A stretch of 29,464 bases of DNA from a virus. This document shows, in pieces, positions 7,841 to 14,574 of this stretch; positions within the stretch are counted from its first letter, which is position 1; the number at the start of each line of letters is the position of its first letter. The notes beneath the pieces are model-generated. The model saw only the letters and a program-made list of their open reading frames with translations, made no database searches and had not been told where the DNA came from. The position numbers and the translations under genes are program-made. The stretch lies in IMG/VR virus record IMGVR_UViG_3300045454_000148, positions 1 to 29,464 of that record; one strand, written 5' to 3'.

Positions 7841-9328
7841 TCAGTACCCGCCGAGGTAGGTGTGCGCGTCCTCGTCGACGAAGTCCTGCTCGTCGACGAC
7901 GTCGCCGCCGGCGAGGGGCATGAGCAGGAGCCGGTTGAGGGCCTGGGAGAGGGCGTCGATGGTGTCGTCGTGCGCGCCGTTCGGGAACGCCCGCGCCTCC
8001 TCGAGGAGGTCCTTGACGTTCGGCAGGAGCTCCGCCGAGGGGAGGTGCACGTTCCGGGAGTGGACGAACGGGGACACCGCGGCCGCCCGCGCGTACTTCG
8101 ACCCCTCCGGCTCGACCGGGATGAGCCCGGGGATCTGCCGGGCGAGGGCGTTGATGACCGCGGGCCCGTTGGCCTTGTCCTCGACGAACTTCGCGGCGGC
8201 CTGCGGCCACCGGGCGGTCATCGCGCGGATCGCGTCGAGGGTCTTGGTGAACGACAGGCGGGCGCGGGTCTGGTCGACGAGGTAGGCGTCGGCGCCGATG
8301 CGCAGCCACACCTGCCCGACGACGTAGTCCGAGCCCTTCGTGTCCTTGAACGCCAGGTCCCAGGACTGCACGAGCTCGAACCCGGTGCCGGGGATCCACC
8401 GGGTGCCGTCGGCGCGTTCGACCCACAGGGGCTGCTCGTAGCGGTCCCACTCGGCCGGGAAGAGGTCCCCGGCGTCGGGGGAGGGGCGGCCCTGGTAGAG
8501 GCTGGCCCAGGTGCGGGGGCCGGCGGTGACCTTCCGCGCCTGCCACTGGGCGGTGGTGCGCCCCCGTGCGGAGAGCATGAACTCCCCGGGCTGCCGGCCG
8601 AGGGGGTCGGTCTCGCCGCGCTCGGGCCGGTGGTCGGCCTGGGCGGGGATGTTCACGACCCGCCACAGGTGTCCGTCCTCGGCGGCGAGGAGTCGCCCGG
8701 CGAGGTCGTCGTGGTGCCACCGGGTGAGGATGAGGATCACGGGTGCGCCGGGGGCGAGGCGGGCGGAGCCGACGTCGGTCCACCAGTCCCAGGCGCGTTC
8801 GCGGTAGACCTCGGAGTCGGCCTGCTCCCGGTCCTTGATCGGGTCGTCGATGATCATCAGGTCGACGGGGCGGCCCGTGAGGGCGCCGGCGATGCCCGCG
8901 GCGTACACGCCGCCGTCGTGGCCGGCGAGCTGCCACTCGTGCTGCGCCGCCAGGTCCTCGCGGACGGCGAGGCCGAGGTCGTGGCGGTGGGTGGTGATGT
9001 CGTCGCGGATGACCCGACCCCACCGGCGTGCCGCGCCGAGCTCGTACGACACGATCGCGATGCGCGTGTCCGGCCGCTGGGTGAGCAGCCACAGGGGGAA
9101 CCGGCGGGACGCCCGCTGCGACTTCCCCTCCTGCGGGGGCATCGAGATGATCAGCCGCGCGTCCGGGGTCGACGCGGCACGCACCAGCTCGGCGTCGATC
9201 AGGTCCAGCGCCGGCGTCTGCACCGTCTTCGCGTCCAGGAACCGAGCCAGGTCACCGGGAGTGGCCCAGCGGGGCGGGGCGGGGGGCTCGAAGGCGCGGG
9301 CGGCGTGTTCGAGCCAGGCGAGCGGCAC
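7841..9328 (-). CDS. terL: Terminase large subunit
   Basis: 495 aa from a GTG at 9328, preceded by GGAGGTGA with about 6 nt spacing. ATPase: a Walker A-like motif at residues 63-70 (MPPQEGKS), Walker B at 157-162 (LMIIDD) and a coupling motif LTRWH at 201-205. Nuclease: 'SWDLAFKDT' with Asp324, 'VEDKANG' with Glu383/Asp384, and 'GAHDDTIDAL' with Asp454/Asp455, the three acidic positions of the RNase H-like fold. The protein packages DNA into the prohead together with a small subunit, for which the best candidate is at 11234-11920. The gene is separated from that candidate by a terminator and a probable moron, which is unusual. Confidence 0.93.
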   Translation of the reverse strand: MPLAWLEHAARAFEPPAPPRWATPGDLARFLDAKTVQTPALDLIDAELVRAASTPDARLIISMPPQEGKSQRASRRFPLWLLTQRPDTRIAIVSYELGAARRWGRVIRDDITTHRHDLGLAVREDLAAQHEWQLAGHDGGVYAAGIAGALTGRPVDLMIIDDPIKDREQADSEVYRERAWDWWTDVGSARLAPGAPVILILTRWHHDDLAGRLLAAEDGHLWRVVNIPAQADHRPERGETDPLGRQPGEFMLSARGRTTAQWQARKVTAGPRTWASLYQGRPSPDAGDLFPAEWDRYEQPLWVERADGTRWIPGTGFELVQSWDLAFKDTKGSDYVVGQVWLRIGADAYLVDQTRARLSFTKTLDAIRAMTARWPQAAAKFVEDKANGPAVINALARQIPGLIPVEPEGSKYARAAAVSPFVHSRNVHLPSAELLPNVKDLLEEARAFPNGAHDDTIDALSQALNRLLLMPLAGGDVVDEQDFVDEDAHTYLGGY

Positions 9329-9349
9329 CAGCGCTCACCTCCGCTCGGG

Positions 9350-10018
9350 TCAGCCTGTGTCGGCGCCAGCTCGAACGAGTCGGCGCCGGAGTTCTTCGCC
9401 GAACGGCGTTGCCGAGTAGAAGGACCTTGCGCGGAGCCGGTCAAAGGCTGCCTCCGGATCGAGGTCACGCTCCACGGCGCCGAGGCGCTCGAGCGTTGCC
9501 AGGATTGGCGCGAGAGCCGCTCCGTAGCGGTGGAGTTCTAGCCGGAGGAAGGTGTCCTCGGTCCTGTGCGGGCCAAGTCGCGCCAGCGCGGCGACGTGTG
9601 GTCGTTCGATCTCGGCAAGGGCGTCGACTACGAATTGCTCGACGTCGAGTTCAACATCGTTCTCAGCGACGAGGCCGCTGCCGAGTGCGCGCCCGAGCGC
9701 AACAATCCGGGCTGAGAATCGGGCCGTGGAGGCAGCATCCCCGGCCGTAAAGGCGAGGTGCTTCTTGGCGGGGTCGTTGGACGCTGCGTTCAGGAGCCTC
9801 TCGGGGTCGACCTGGGCGTGCACGCTCGCATGCGTCCACATCGCCATGACGCGGTCATTGCGGTTCGTGAGCTCCTCGTGAGAGAGACGCAGCATGCGCG
9901 ATAGCAGCGGCGCCACTGCCCCGATCACCGCCGCCGACGGTGTGCCCGCCAGAAGGCCAAGAGCGCCATTCGCGACCATGTCATGCACCACGCCACGGAA
10001 GGGCTGGATGTCGTTCAC
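9350..10018 (-). CDS. Unknown protein, possible moron
   Basis: 222 aa from a GTG at 10018. The start is uncertain because the ribosome site is weak. Codon use is visibly less G/C-biased than in the flanking phage genes. Residues about 15-42 are hydrophobic (GALGLLAGTPSAAVIGAVAPLLS) and could be a membrane segment or buried helix. The centre holds an acidic helix (VVDALAEIERPHVAALARLG). The C-terminus (ATLERLGAVERD, YSATPFGEELRRRLVRAG) reads like a winged-helix or four-helix domain. It sits between a strong terminator hairpin and terL, where no conserved packaging gene is expected. I do not recognise the family; superinfection exclusion or host-benefit functions are guesses. Confidence 0.7.
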   Translation of the reverse strand: MNDIQPFRGVVHDMVANGALGLLAGTPSAAVIGAVAPLLSRMLRLSHEELTNRNDRVMAMWTHASVHAQVDPERLLNAASNDPAKKHLAFTAGDAASTARFSARIVALGRALGSGLVAENDVELDVEQFVVDALAEIERPHVAALARLGPHRTEDTFLRLELHRYGAALAPILATLERLGAVERDLDPEAAFDRLRARSFYSATPFGEELRRRLVRAGADTG

Positions 10019-10035
10019 CCGGCGACCCTATGACT

Positions 10036-10073
10036 AAGGCCCGGTCGCTGCAGGGGGCTGGCGACCGGGCCTT
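10036..10073 (-). terminator. Strong hairpin terminator between early and late blocks
   Basis: A perfect 13-bp inverted repeat: AAGGCCCGGTCGC at 10036-10048 and GCGACCGGGCCTT at 10061-10073, with a 12-nt loop. It lies in the 113-bp gap between the zinc-ribbon/HTH gene (ends 10132) and the 222-aa gene (starts 10018). Either strand could use it because both ends carry AA/TT. There is no long U-run. It probably ends the early operon, which implies that the late genes need their own promoter or antitermination. Confidence 0.75.
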
Positions 10074-10131
10074 CGCGTCTGTGTGCGGGGTCGACGAACA
10101 CCCCGAGCGGTGACAGTGTACCGCGCCGACG

Positions 10132-11073
10132 TCAGGAAGCCGCGGCACCCTGTGTCGCGCGCGCCGCGATGTCCCCGAGCCGGTACAGGACCGCCCCGCG
10201 CACGTCTCGCCGCGCTCGCCCCTGCTCGTCAACGGCCGGCCGGACGAGGCCGCGCGCGAGCCACTGGTTCAGCGTGTTCCGCTTCACCGCCGGCAGCACC
10301 CGGCGGGCCTCGTCCATGGTGACGAGCGCGTCGGGGTGTGTGGCGGGCAACTCGCGGAGGGTGTGGAGGTTCGCGTAGTCCAGGTGCCCGCGGTCCCGCC
10401 AGGTGAGCCCGCACCCGGTGCACCGGTGCACGTCGTCCAGGCCTCGTTCGGTCCAGTCCTGCACGATGCGGCCGCCGCAGTGGACACAGGGGACGGGGTC
10501 GCGTTCGGGATCGAGGCCGAGGAGCCGGCGGACGGTGGCGCGGACCTGCCGTGCCTCGGTGAGGTACTCGACCCACCCGGAGGCGTCGGGGTTCTGCGCG
10601 GCCCACAGGGTGTGGTCGACCAGGTAGGTCGACCACGAGGTGGTTGGGGTGTCGCCGAGGGTGTCGGCCCACGCCGCGGCCCAGCCGACCAGGACGGCGA
10701 CGGCGCTGCTGGGGTGCTTGGCGGCGGCGATGCGGGTGTCCTCGGGGTCCTCGACGACCCGGTCGAGGCCGAAGGGGAGCCGCTCGTCGTCGGTGGAGGT
10801 GGTGATGCGGTCGCGGTCGTAGCGGACGGCGCGCAGGCCCATGATCTCGGCGTGGTGGAACGGGACGGTGTCGATGGCGTCGACGACGTCGGTGACGATC
10901 CGCTTCGCCCGGGTCAGGCACCGGTCGCAGATGGTGGAGCTCGTCGCGAGGGGCTGGTCGCACTCGGAGCACCCGCGGGTGGTCGCCGCGCACTCCCGGC
11001 ACACGTACGTCGACACGGGGTCGGCGAGGGTGCGCTCGGTGATCCAGTGGTGGGTGTGGTCGGTGGCGTTCAC
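10132..11073 (-). CDS. Zinc-ribbon and helix-turn-helix protein
   Basis: 313 aa from a GTG at 11073, overlapping the upstream stop by 4 bp. N-terminal metal-binding region: CxxC pairs at Cys25/28, 35/38 and 49/52. The middle (residues about 60-190) is helical without motifs. A second zinc ribbon follows near residues 200-235 (PCVHCGG ... HRCTGCG). The C-terminal ~70 residues contain 'MDEARRVLPAVKRNTLNQWLARGLVRP', a MerR/excisionase-like helix-turn-helix. This suggests a DNA-binding regulator or recombination-directionality protein. It is the last gene of the early operon before the terminator, so a role in switching to late transcription is possible but unproven. Confidence 0.75.
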   Translation of the reverse strand: MNATDHTHHWITERTLADPVSTYVCRECAATTRGCSECDQPLATSSTICDRCLTRAKRIVTDVVDAIDTVPFHHAEIMGLRAVRYDRDRITTSTDDERLPFGLDRVVEDPEDTRIAAAKHPSSAVAVLVGWAAAWADTLGDTPTTSWSTYLVDHTLWAAQNPDASGWVEYLTEARQVRATVRRLLGLDPERDPVPCVHCGGRIVQDWTERGLDDVHRCTGCGLTWRDRGHLDYANLHTLRELPATHPDALVTMDEARRVLPAVKRNTLNQWLARGLVRPAVDEQGRARRDVRGAVLYRLGDIAARATQGAAAS

Positions 11074-11237
11074 AGGCCGGTGATCCTCTCGGTGCCGGGG
11101 GCTGGGGGCTCGGGCCGGCGGCGACCGGCGGGCGTCGTGTGGCACGGACAGGAGCACGTCGTAGGGCGGTCGTGCTCGTCGTCCCAGGCGTCGCCGGCGC
11201 ACGCGTGGTGCTTGCCGGCCTTGCAGTCGGGGTTCAC
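11070..11237 (-). CDS. Zinc-binding microprotein, copy 1
   Basis: 55 aa from a GTG at 11237 with an excellent AGGAGGAG ribosome site; the GTG overlaps the stop of the small-terminase candidate (GTGA). The motif is NPDC-x2-GKH-x2-AC-x-G-x-AWDDE, then a Cys-x-Cys-x-Cys-His cluster, giving five Cys and three His within the first 40 residues. The rest is Pro/Arg-rich tail. A paralogue at 14335-14574 carries the same motif, and the two DNA regions are about three-quarters identical over 98 bp. Likely a metal-binding protein; target unknown. Confidence 0.75.
   Translation of the reverse strand: MNPDCKAGKHHACAGDAWDDEHDRPTTCSCPCHTTPAGRRRPEPPAPGTERITGL
11140..11237 (-). repeat. Diverged duplication, copy 1 of the zinc-microprotein core
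   Basis: This 98-bp stretch aligns without gaps to 14381-14478. By hand I count about 74 identical positions of 98. The most conserved parts are the GCTCGTCGTCCCA and GGTGCTTGCCG blocks and the CAGTCGGGGTTCA end. Both copies code for the Cys/His core in the same frame. Confidence 0.75.
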
Positions 11238-11920
11238 TCGGCTCCTCCTGCGATCAGGCGCAGCTGCGCGGGCACCACGGTCGGCACCAGCTGCTGCTGT
11301 TCGGGGGTCAGGTTGAGGGCGTCGAGGATCCGCCGGATGGCCGTCGCGACGAGGTCGCCCTGCTGCTCGGCGAGGCGCACGCGGCGTTCCTCGACGCCGG
11401 CCTTGAGGGCGGCCGCGCACACGGTGACGAGGTGCTTGCGCTCGTTCTCGTACAGCACGTACCAGATCGACGGCTTGGCCTCCTGGGTGGTGCCGGCGTC
11501 GTCCCCGCCGGTCTTGACCTTCGTGGTGCCCCAGGCGAGGGAGCCGTGTCCGTCGGGGTTGCCGTAGCCGGCGTCGCTGCCGTCAGCCAGGTCGGTGATG
11601 GTGTGCGTCGGCGCGGCCTGCAGCTCCTGCACCTGTCGGCGGAGCCACTGCACGTGCCCGGCGGTCCACCGGACCTCCTCGAGGAGGGCCTCGGTGGGGG
11701 AGATGTCGACCGGGAGGCCCAGGGTCGCGACGGCGCGGGCGGCGGCGGCTTCCTGCTCGCGGCGGGCCCGGGCGGCGCGGACCTGGGGTGCGGCGCCGCC
11801 GTGGACGATGCAGATCTCCCCGGGCTTGCAGGGGCGCCGGCACGGGGCACCGGTGCCCTTGGCGTGCCCGGTGCACCCGGGGTGGGGTTGCCCGCAGCGG
11901 GGGCAGGGGTCAGCGCTCAT
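11234..11920 (-). CDS. terS: Probable terminase small subunit
   Basis: 228 aa, ATG at 11920. The N-terminus has two metal-ligand quartets: Cys6/Cys9/Cys16/His19 and Cys27/Cys31/Cys37/His40, the latter ending CIVHGG. The C..HGGxAPQVRxxA pattern is typical of actinophage small-terminase-like proteins. A helix follows (residues about 44-66), then 'ISPTEALLEEVRWTAGHVQWLRRQVQEL' and a C-terminal region 'PSIWYVLYENERKHLVTVCAAALKAGVEERRVRLAEQQG'. It would recognise the packaging site and load TerL. It is separated from terL by three other genes (55-aa zinc microprotein, zinc-ribbon/HTH, 222-aa) and a terminator. An alternative is a general DNA-binding protein of the same fold. Confidence 0.6.
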   Translation of the reverse strand: MSADPCPRCGQPHPGCTGHAKGTGAPCRRPCKPGEICIVHGGAAPQVRAARARREQEAAAARAVATLGLPVDISPTEALLEEVRWTAGHVQWLRRQVQELQAAPTHTITDLADGSDAGYGNPDGHGSLAWGTTKVKTGGDDAGTTQEAKPSIWYVLYENERKHLVTVCAAALKAGVEERRVRLAEQQGDLVATAIRRILDALNLTPEQQQLVPTVVPAQLRLIAGGAE

Positions 11921-11949
11921 GGCGGGCTCCAGTCGGTCGATCGCACGGC

Positions 11950-12423
11950 GTGGACATCTGGATCGCGGTCATCGGTCTAGTCGGAGTGCTCGGGGCGGCC
12001 GCGCTCGGGCGGTGGCCTATCCCGAGCGCCGACGCTCGCCGGCGGCAGTCGGTGGTCGACGACGTCGCGCTGCTCAAGGAGCTGCCGGCGGAGTCGGCGG
12101 CCCGTGCCGAGTGGTCCGAGCACGTGGACGCGCGGCTGCGGGAGCTGATCGAGACGCGCAAGGGCGCACCGGACCTCACCGCCTTCGGCCTCGGCGTCCT
12201 CGCCCTGTTGGTCGGGGGCTGGCTGGTGAGCCTCGCGGGCCTCGCGCTGCAGGGGTCGACGGAGTGGGTGTCGTCGATCGCGACGATGCTCGTGGTGATC
12301 GGAACATCGGCAGTCGTGGCGGGATCCGCGGTCGCAGCGATCGTGTGGAGTGTGACCGCCGTGCGGGCGTGCCAGCGCGCCTGGCAGTGGTTCAAGGCGC
12401 GACGGGCAGCGGCGCCTGCCTGA
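11950..12423 (+). CDS. Three-helix membrane protein on the + strand (moron-like)
   Basis: 157 aa from a GTG at 11950. Three hydrophobic segments are visible: residues about 3-19 (IWIAVIGLVGVLGAAAL), about 79-101 (FGLGVLALLVGGWLVSLAGL) and about 108-138 (VSSIATMLVVIGTSAVVAG onwards). Between the first two lies a charged region (DARRRQSVVDDVALLKELP..ESAARAEWSEHVDARLRELIE), resembling helical linkers of actinobacterial host membrane proteins. The gene fills the only large gap in the - strand early operon. The - strand reading of the same stretch is low-complexity (Ser/Thr/Ala/Arg) and not protein-like. The start is 29 bp from that of terS, divergently. The ribosome site is weak. Confidence 0.7.
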   Translation: MDIWIAVIGLVGVLGAAALGRWPIPSADARRRQSVVDDVALLKELPAESAARAEWSEHVDARLRELIETRKGAPDLTAFGLGVLALLVGGWLVSLAGLALQGSTEWVSSIATMLVVIGTSAVVAGSAVAAIVWSVTAVRACQRAWQWFKARRAAAPA

Positions 12424-12433
12424 GGTTGGTCGG

Positions 12434-12649
12434 TCATGGGCGTGGCTCCTCCGGGTCGAGGCCGACTTCGAGGCGGATGACGTCGTCGGGGACGCCGCGG
12501 GCGGTCGCGGCCATGCGGACGAGCCGGTCGATCTGGTCGTCGTGGGCGGTGAGCAGCGGTTCGAGCCGGTCGGCGTGCACGAACCGCGCCCGGTCGTGCT
12601 TGGGGAGCCGGTCGAGCTCGTGGCGCAGGGCGGTCGCGAGGTCGGTCAT
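12434..12649 (-). CDS. Small helical protein, unknown
   Basis: 71 aa, ATG at 12649 overlapping the previous stop (ATGA). It is mostly helical and charged (ALRHELDRLPKHDRARFVHADRLEPLLTAHDDQIDRLVRMA) with an acidic/Pro tail, and has no Cys or membrane segment. It is the last - strand gene before the + strand membrane-protein gene, with which it is convergent (stops 10 bp apart). Small proteins of this type are abundant in phage early operons. No function can be assigned. Confidence 0.65.
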   Translation of the reverse strand: MTDLATALRHELDRLPKHDRARFVHADRLEPLLTAHDDQIDRLVRMAATARGVPDDVIRLEVGLDPEEPRP

Positions 12650-12894
12650 CGGTCGGCCTCCCGCCAAGGGCCGGTGAACGTCACGACGACGCGGCTGACG
12701 GGCTCGACCATGACCGGCCCGCCGGGGTAGAACGCGCCGTCGTAGCACCTGGCGGCCTGCTCGCTCGGTGCGGGTCGGACGGTGCCCTTCGGCCCGACGA
12801 GGAAGTTGTCCCGGATGGAGCGCTGACCCCACTCGACGCGCTCCGTGCGCTTGCCCTCGACCTCGACGGGGAGATCGAACAGCCCCCCGCTCAC
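12646..12894 (-). CDS. Small phage protein, unknown
   Basis: 82 aa from a GTG at 12894 (GTGA overlap with the preceding gene). The sequence starts SGGLFDLPVEVEGKRTERVEWG, with a central 'RDNFLVGPKGTVRPAP' and a C-terminal beta-like segment 'VMVEPVSRVVVTFTGPW'. It looks like one small beta-rich domain. It is coupled on both sides to unknown genes in the early operon. No motif is recognised. Confidence 0.65.
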   Translation of the reverse strand: MSGGLFDLPVEVEGKRTERVEWGQRSIRDNFLVGPKGTVRPAPSEQAARCYDGAFYPGGPVMVEPVSRVVVTFTGPWREADR

Positions 12895-13856
12895 CGCCCC
12901 TCCCCGCCCGTCTCCACCGGCACCCCTCGAAGGTCGCGCAGCAGTTCCTCGCGGAGCGCGTCGGCTTCCGCCCGGATGTCCACCTCGGGGTGGTCGGCCA
13001 GCCATTCGCGGAGCGGCTTGGACGGGAGGTCGTAGGAGGCCCACTCGCCACCCGGGGGCGGGTCGATGACGTTGCAGCCTGTGGTGATGGCCTGTCCTCC
13101 GATGCCTCCATGCCACCCGGCGGTGCTGCCGTAGGTCGGGTGGGCGTCGTGGAGCATCAGCAGCAGGGCCGCCGCTAGGCGCGTCTCCGCCTTCGCCTCC
13201 TCCTCGCCCTCCTGCGCCACGGGCTGCCCGGACAGGGCGGCGTCGAGACGGTCCAGGAAGATCACCAGCCCCGGCTCCGTGTCGGTCGGCCCATCTGCAC
13301 GCCAGCCCGCCGCCAGCCCCCGCACGGCTTCGACCACGGCCCGCAGCGCTTCGCCCTCCCGGCGCTCCACCGCGAATGCGGCCTCCGCAGCCTCAGCGCG
13401 GGCAAGGGCGGCGTCACGCTCGGCCACCAGGGTGCGCGCCTTCTCCGCTGCCGACTCCCCGGTGATGCGCTCCCCGAGGCCCACGCCGAGGGCGCGACCG
13501 AGGCCCTGCAGCCCGGCGATGACGGGCAGCACCTCGGCCTTCCATCGCCGCAGCCTCTCGACCTCCTGCGCCTCGACCGGGCGGGCAGGCAGGGCGGCGA
13601 GGACCGAGTCCGTTAGCGCGTCGATCTGCTCCACGGTCAGCGGGCGCCCGATCGGCGTCCCGAAGATGGCCTGCCCGACGCGCTCCCGCGCCACCCGTTC
13701 CACGCCCTTCCCGGCGGGAGACGACACAGGGGCGGGGGTGGTCGGTCCGCAAGCGTCGAAGTCGCTGTGGACGCACCCGCAGTACGAGCACCCCACCTGC
13801 ACCGCGTCCTCATGGCCCTGCGCCACCGCAGCGGCGAGACGGTCGGGGGTAGTCAT
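12891..13856 (-). CDS. Early-operon protein with N-terminal Cys cluster and coiled coil
   Basis: 321 aa, ATG at 13856 overlapping the upstream stop. The N-terminus has Cys23, Cys26, Cys28 and Cys36 (VGCSYCGCVHSDFDACG), a likely metal site. Residues about 50-95 are helical (VGQAIFGTPIGRPLTVEQIDALTDSVL). Residues about 100-180 form a long Ala/Glu/Arg coiled coil (EKARTLVAERDAALARAEAAEAAF). The C-terminal third carries 'AALLLMLHDAHPTYG' and 'ASYDLPSKPLREWLADHPEVDIRAEADALREELLRDLRG'. Mosaic proteins like this, with an AVxxG zinc-like start and internal heptads, are frequent in actinophage early regions. The function is unknown. Confidence 0.7.
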   Translation of the reverse strand: MTTPDRLAAAVAQGHEDAVQVGCSYCGCVHSDFDACGPTTPAPVSSPAGKGVERVARERVGQAIFGTPIGRPLTVEQIDALTDSVLAALPARPVEAQEVERLRRWKAEVLPVIAGLQGLGRALGVGLGERITGESAAEKARTLVAERDAALARAEAAEAAFAVERREGEALRAVVEAVRGLAAGWRADGPTDTEPGLVIFLDRLDAALSGQPVAQEGEEEAKAETRLAAALLLMLHDAHPTYGSTAGWHGGIGGQAITTGCNVIDPPPGGEWASYDLPSKPLREWLADHPEVDIRAEADALREELLRDLRGVPVETGGEGR

Positions 13857-14338
13857 GACTCCTCCTCGGCGAGTGCGCGGTCGATGAGCCGCTTGCCCTG
13901 TGGCGTCAGGTGCCCCTCAGCGACCAGGAGCCGGGCCAGCGCCGCGACCCGCTGAGCCCTGGCGAACTCCACCGGGGCGACGGACTCGATGAGCTGCCCG
14001 GCCAGGTGCGCACGGTGTGCGCCGACCTGACGCGGGCTGTTCCACCCGCACGTGCAGCCCTGACGGATCGCGTACCCGCCCTCGTCCTGGCGCGCGACCG
14101 GTTGGTGTGCGGCGAGAACCGACTCGATCGTCGCCGTGGTGTCGCACAGGGCGGCGTGCGCAGTCTCGGTGTCCATCGTGGGCCCCTTGGTCATCGCGGC
14201 GGTGAGCGTCGCGCGGATCGACCCGCCGACGTCCTCGGTGACTCCGTTGCCGTGGCTGACGAACACGCCGTCGAAGTGGCCGGCGAGGCTCTGCATGGCG
14301 GTCACGACGGGGTGCTCGGTGGTGGTGGTCTCACTCAT
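13853..14338 (-). CDS. Unknown protein with CxC...HxxH motif
   Basis: 161 aa, ATG at 14338 overlapping the preceding stop (ATGA). The start is Thr-rich (MSETTTTEHP), as in several genes of this prophage. Around residues 95-111 is 'CTCGWNSPRQVGAHRAH', a Cys-x-Cys-x10-His-x2-His arrangement compatible with a small zinc site. The C-terminal ~45 residues are helical (FARAQRVAALARLLVAEGHLTPQGKRLIDRAL). It lies between two Cys-rich proteins in the early operon. No enzymatic motif is seen. A nucleic-acid-binding accessory role is a guess from the motif. Confidence 0.65.
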   Translation of the reverse strand: MSETTTTEHPVVTAMQSLAGHFDGVFVSHGNGVTEDVGGSIRATLTAAMTKGPTMDTETAHAALCDTTATIESVLAAHQPVARQDEGGYAIRQGCTCGWNSPRQVGAHRAHLAGQLIESVAPVEFARAQRVAALARLLVAEGHLTPQGKRLIDRALAEEES

Positions 14339-14574
14339 GAGCAGGGCTCCTGTTCGGTGCGGGCCTGGGTGGTGGCGGAGTGGCACGAGCACGGGCACGC
14401 GGCCAGCTCGTCGCGCTCGTCGTCCCATGCGGTCCCGGAGCACGCGCGGTGCTTGCCGTCTCGGCAGTCGGGGTTCATGGCCGCGGGCGAACCCTGAGGT
14501 CCGCCCGCCGGCGCCCCAACGGTGAGGTCCCGCGCGCGGGCGGGCGGGGGAACGTTCCGGTCGGTGGTGCTCAT
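14335..14574 (-). CDS. Zinc-binding microprotein, copy 2
   Basis: 79 aa from an ATG at 14574, whose A is shared with the helicase stop TGA. Residues 1-32 are a Pro/Ala/Arg-rich leader absent from the paralogue at 11070-11237. From Met33 the shared core begins: NPDC, GKH, AC-x-G-x-AWDDE and a closing Cys-x-Cys-x-Cys-His. An internal ATG at Met33 corresponds exactly to the GTG start of the paralogue, so a short form is possible. The metal-binding role is inferred from the Cys/His spacing. Confidence 0.7.
   Translation of the reverse strand: MSTTDRNVPPPARARDLTVGAPAGGPQGSPAAMNPDCRDGKHRACSGTAWDDERDELAACPCSCHSATTQARTEQEPCS
14381..14478 (-). repeat. Diverged duplication, copy 2 of the zinc-microprotein core
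   Basis: Partner of 11140-11237: same length (98 bp), no gaps, about three-quarters identity by hand alignment. The conserved unit ends precisely at the start codon of copy 1 and at an in-frame ATG here. The duplication therefore covered the conserved core of the microprotein, and copy 2 has gained an extra N-terminal segment or copy 1 has lost it. Confidence 0.75.

Noticed and set aside
5486-9541. A 1351-codon open frame on the + strand antisense to MuF-like, portal and terL genes
   Set aside because: It mirrors the third-position G/C of real - strand genes. Its translation is low-complexity Arg/Gly/Val/Asp-rich text without domains, while the - strand frames give recognisable proteins.
10114-10119. 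TACACT on the - strand as a -10 box for a late promoter
   Set aside because: No -35 sequence at 16-18 bp; a single hexamer is not enough in this gap.
11910-12437. A 175-codon - strand frame that would fill the gap in the early operon
   Set aside because: Its product is a low-complexity Ser/Thr/Ala/Arg sequence. The + strand frame in the same place gives a coherent three-helix membrane protein with proper codon bias.
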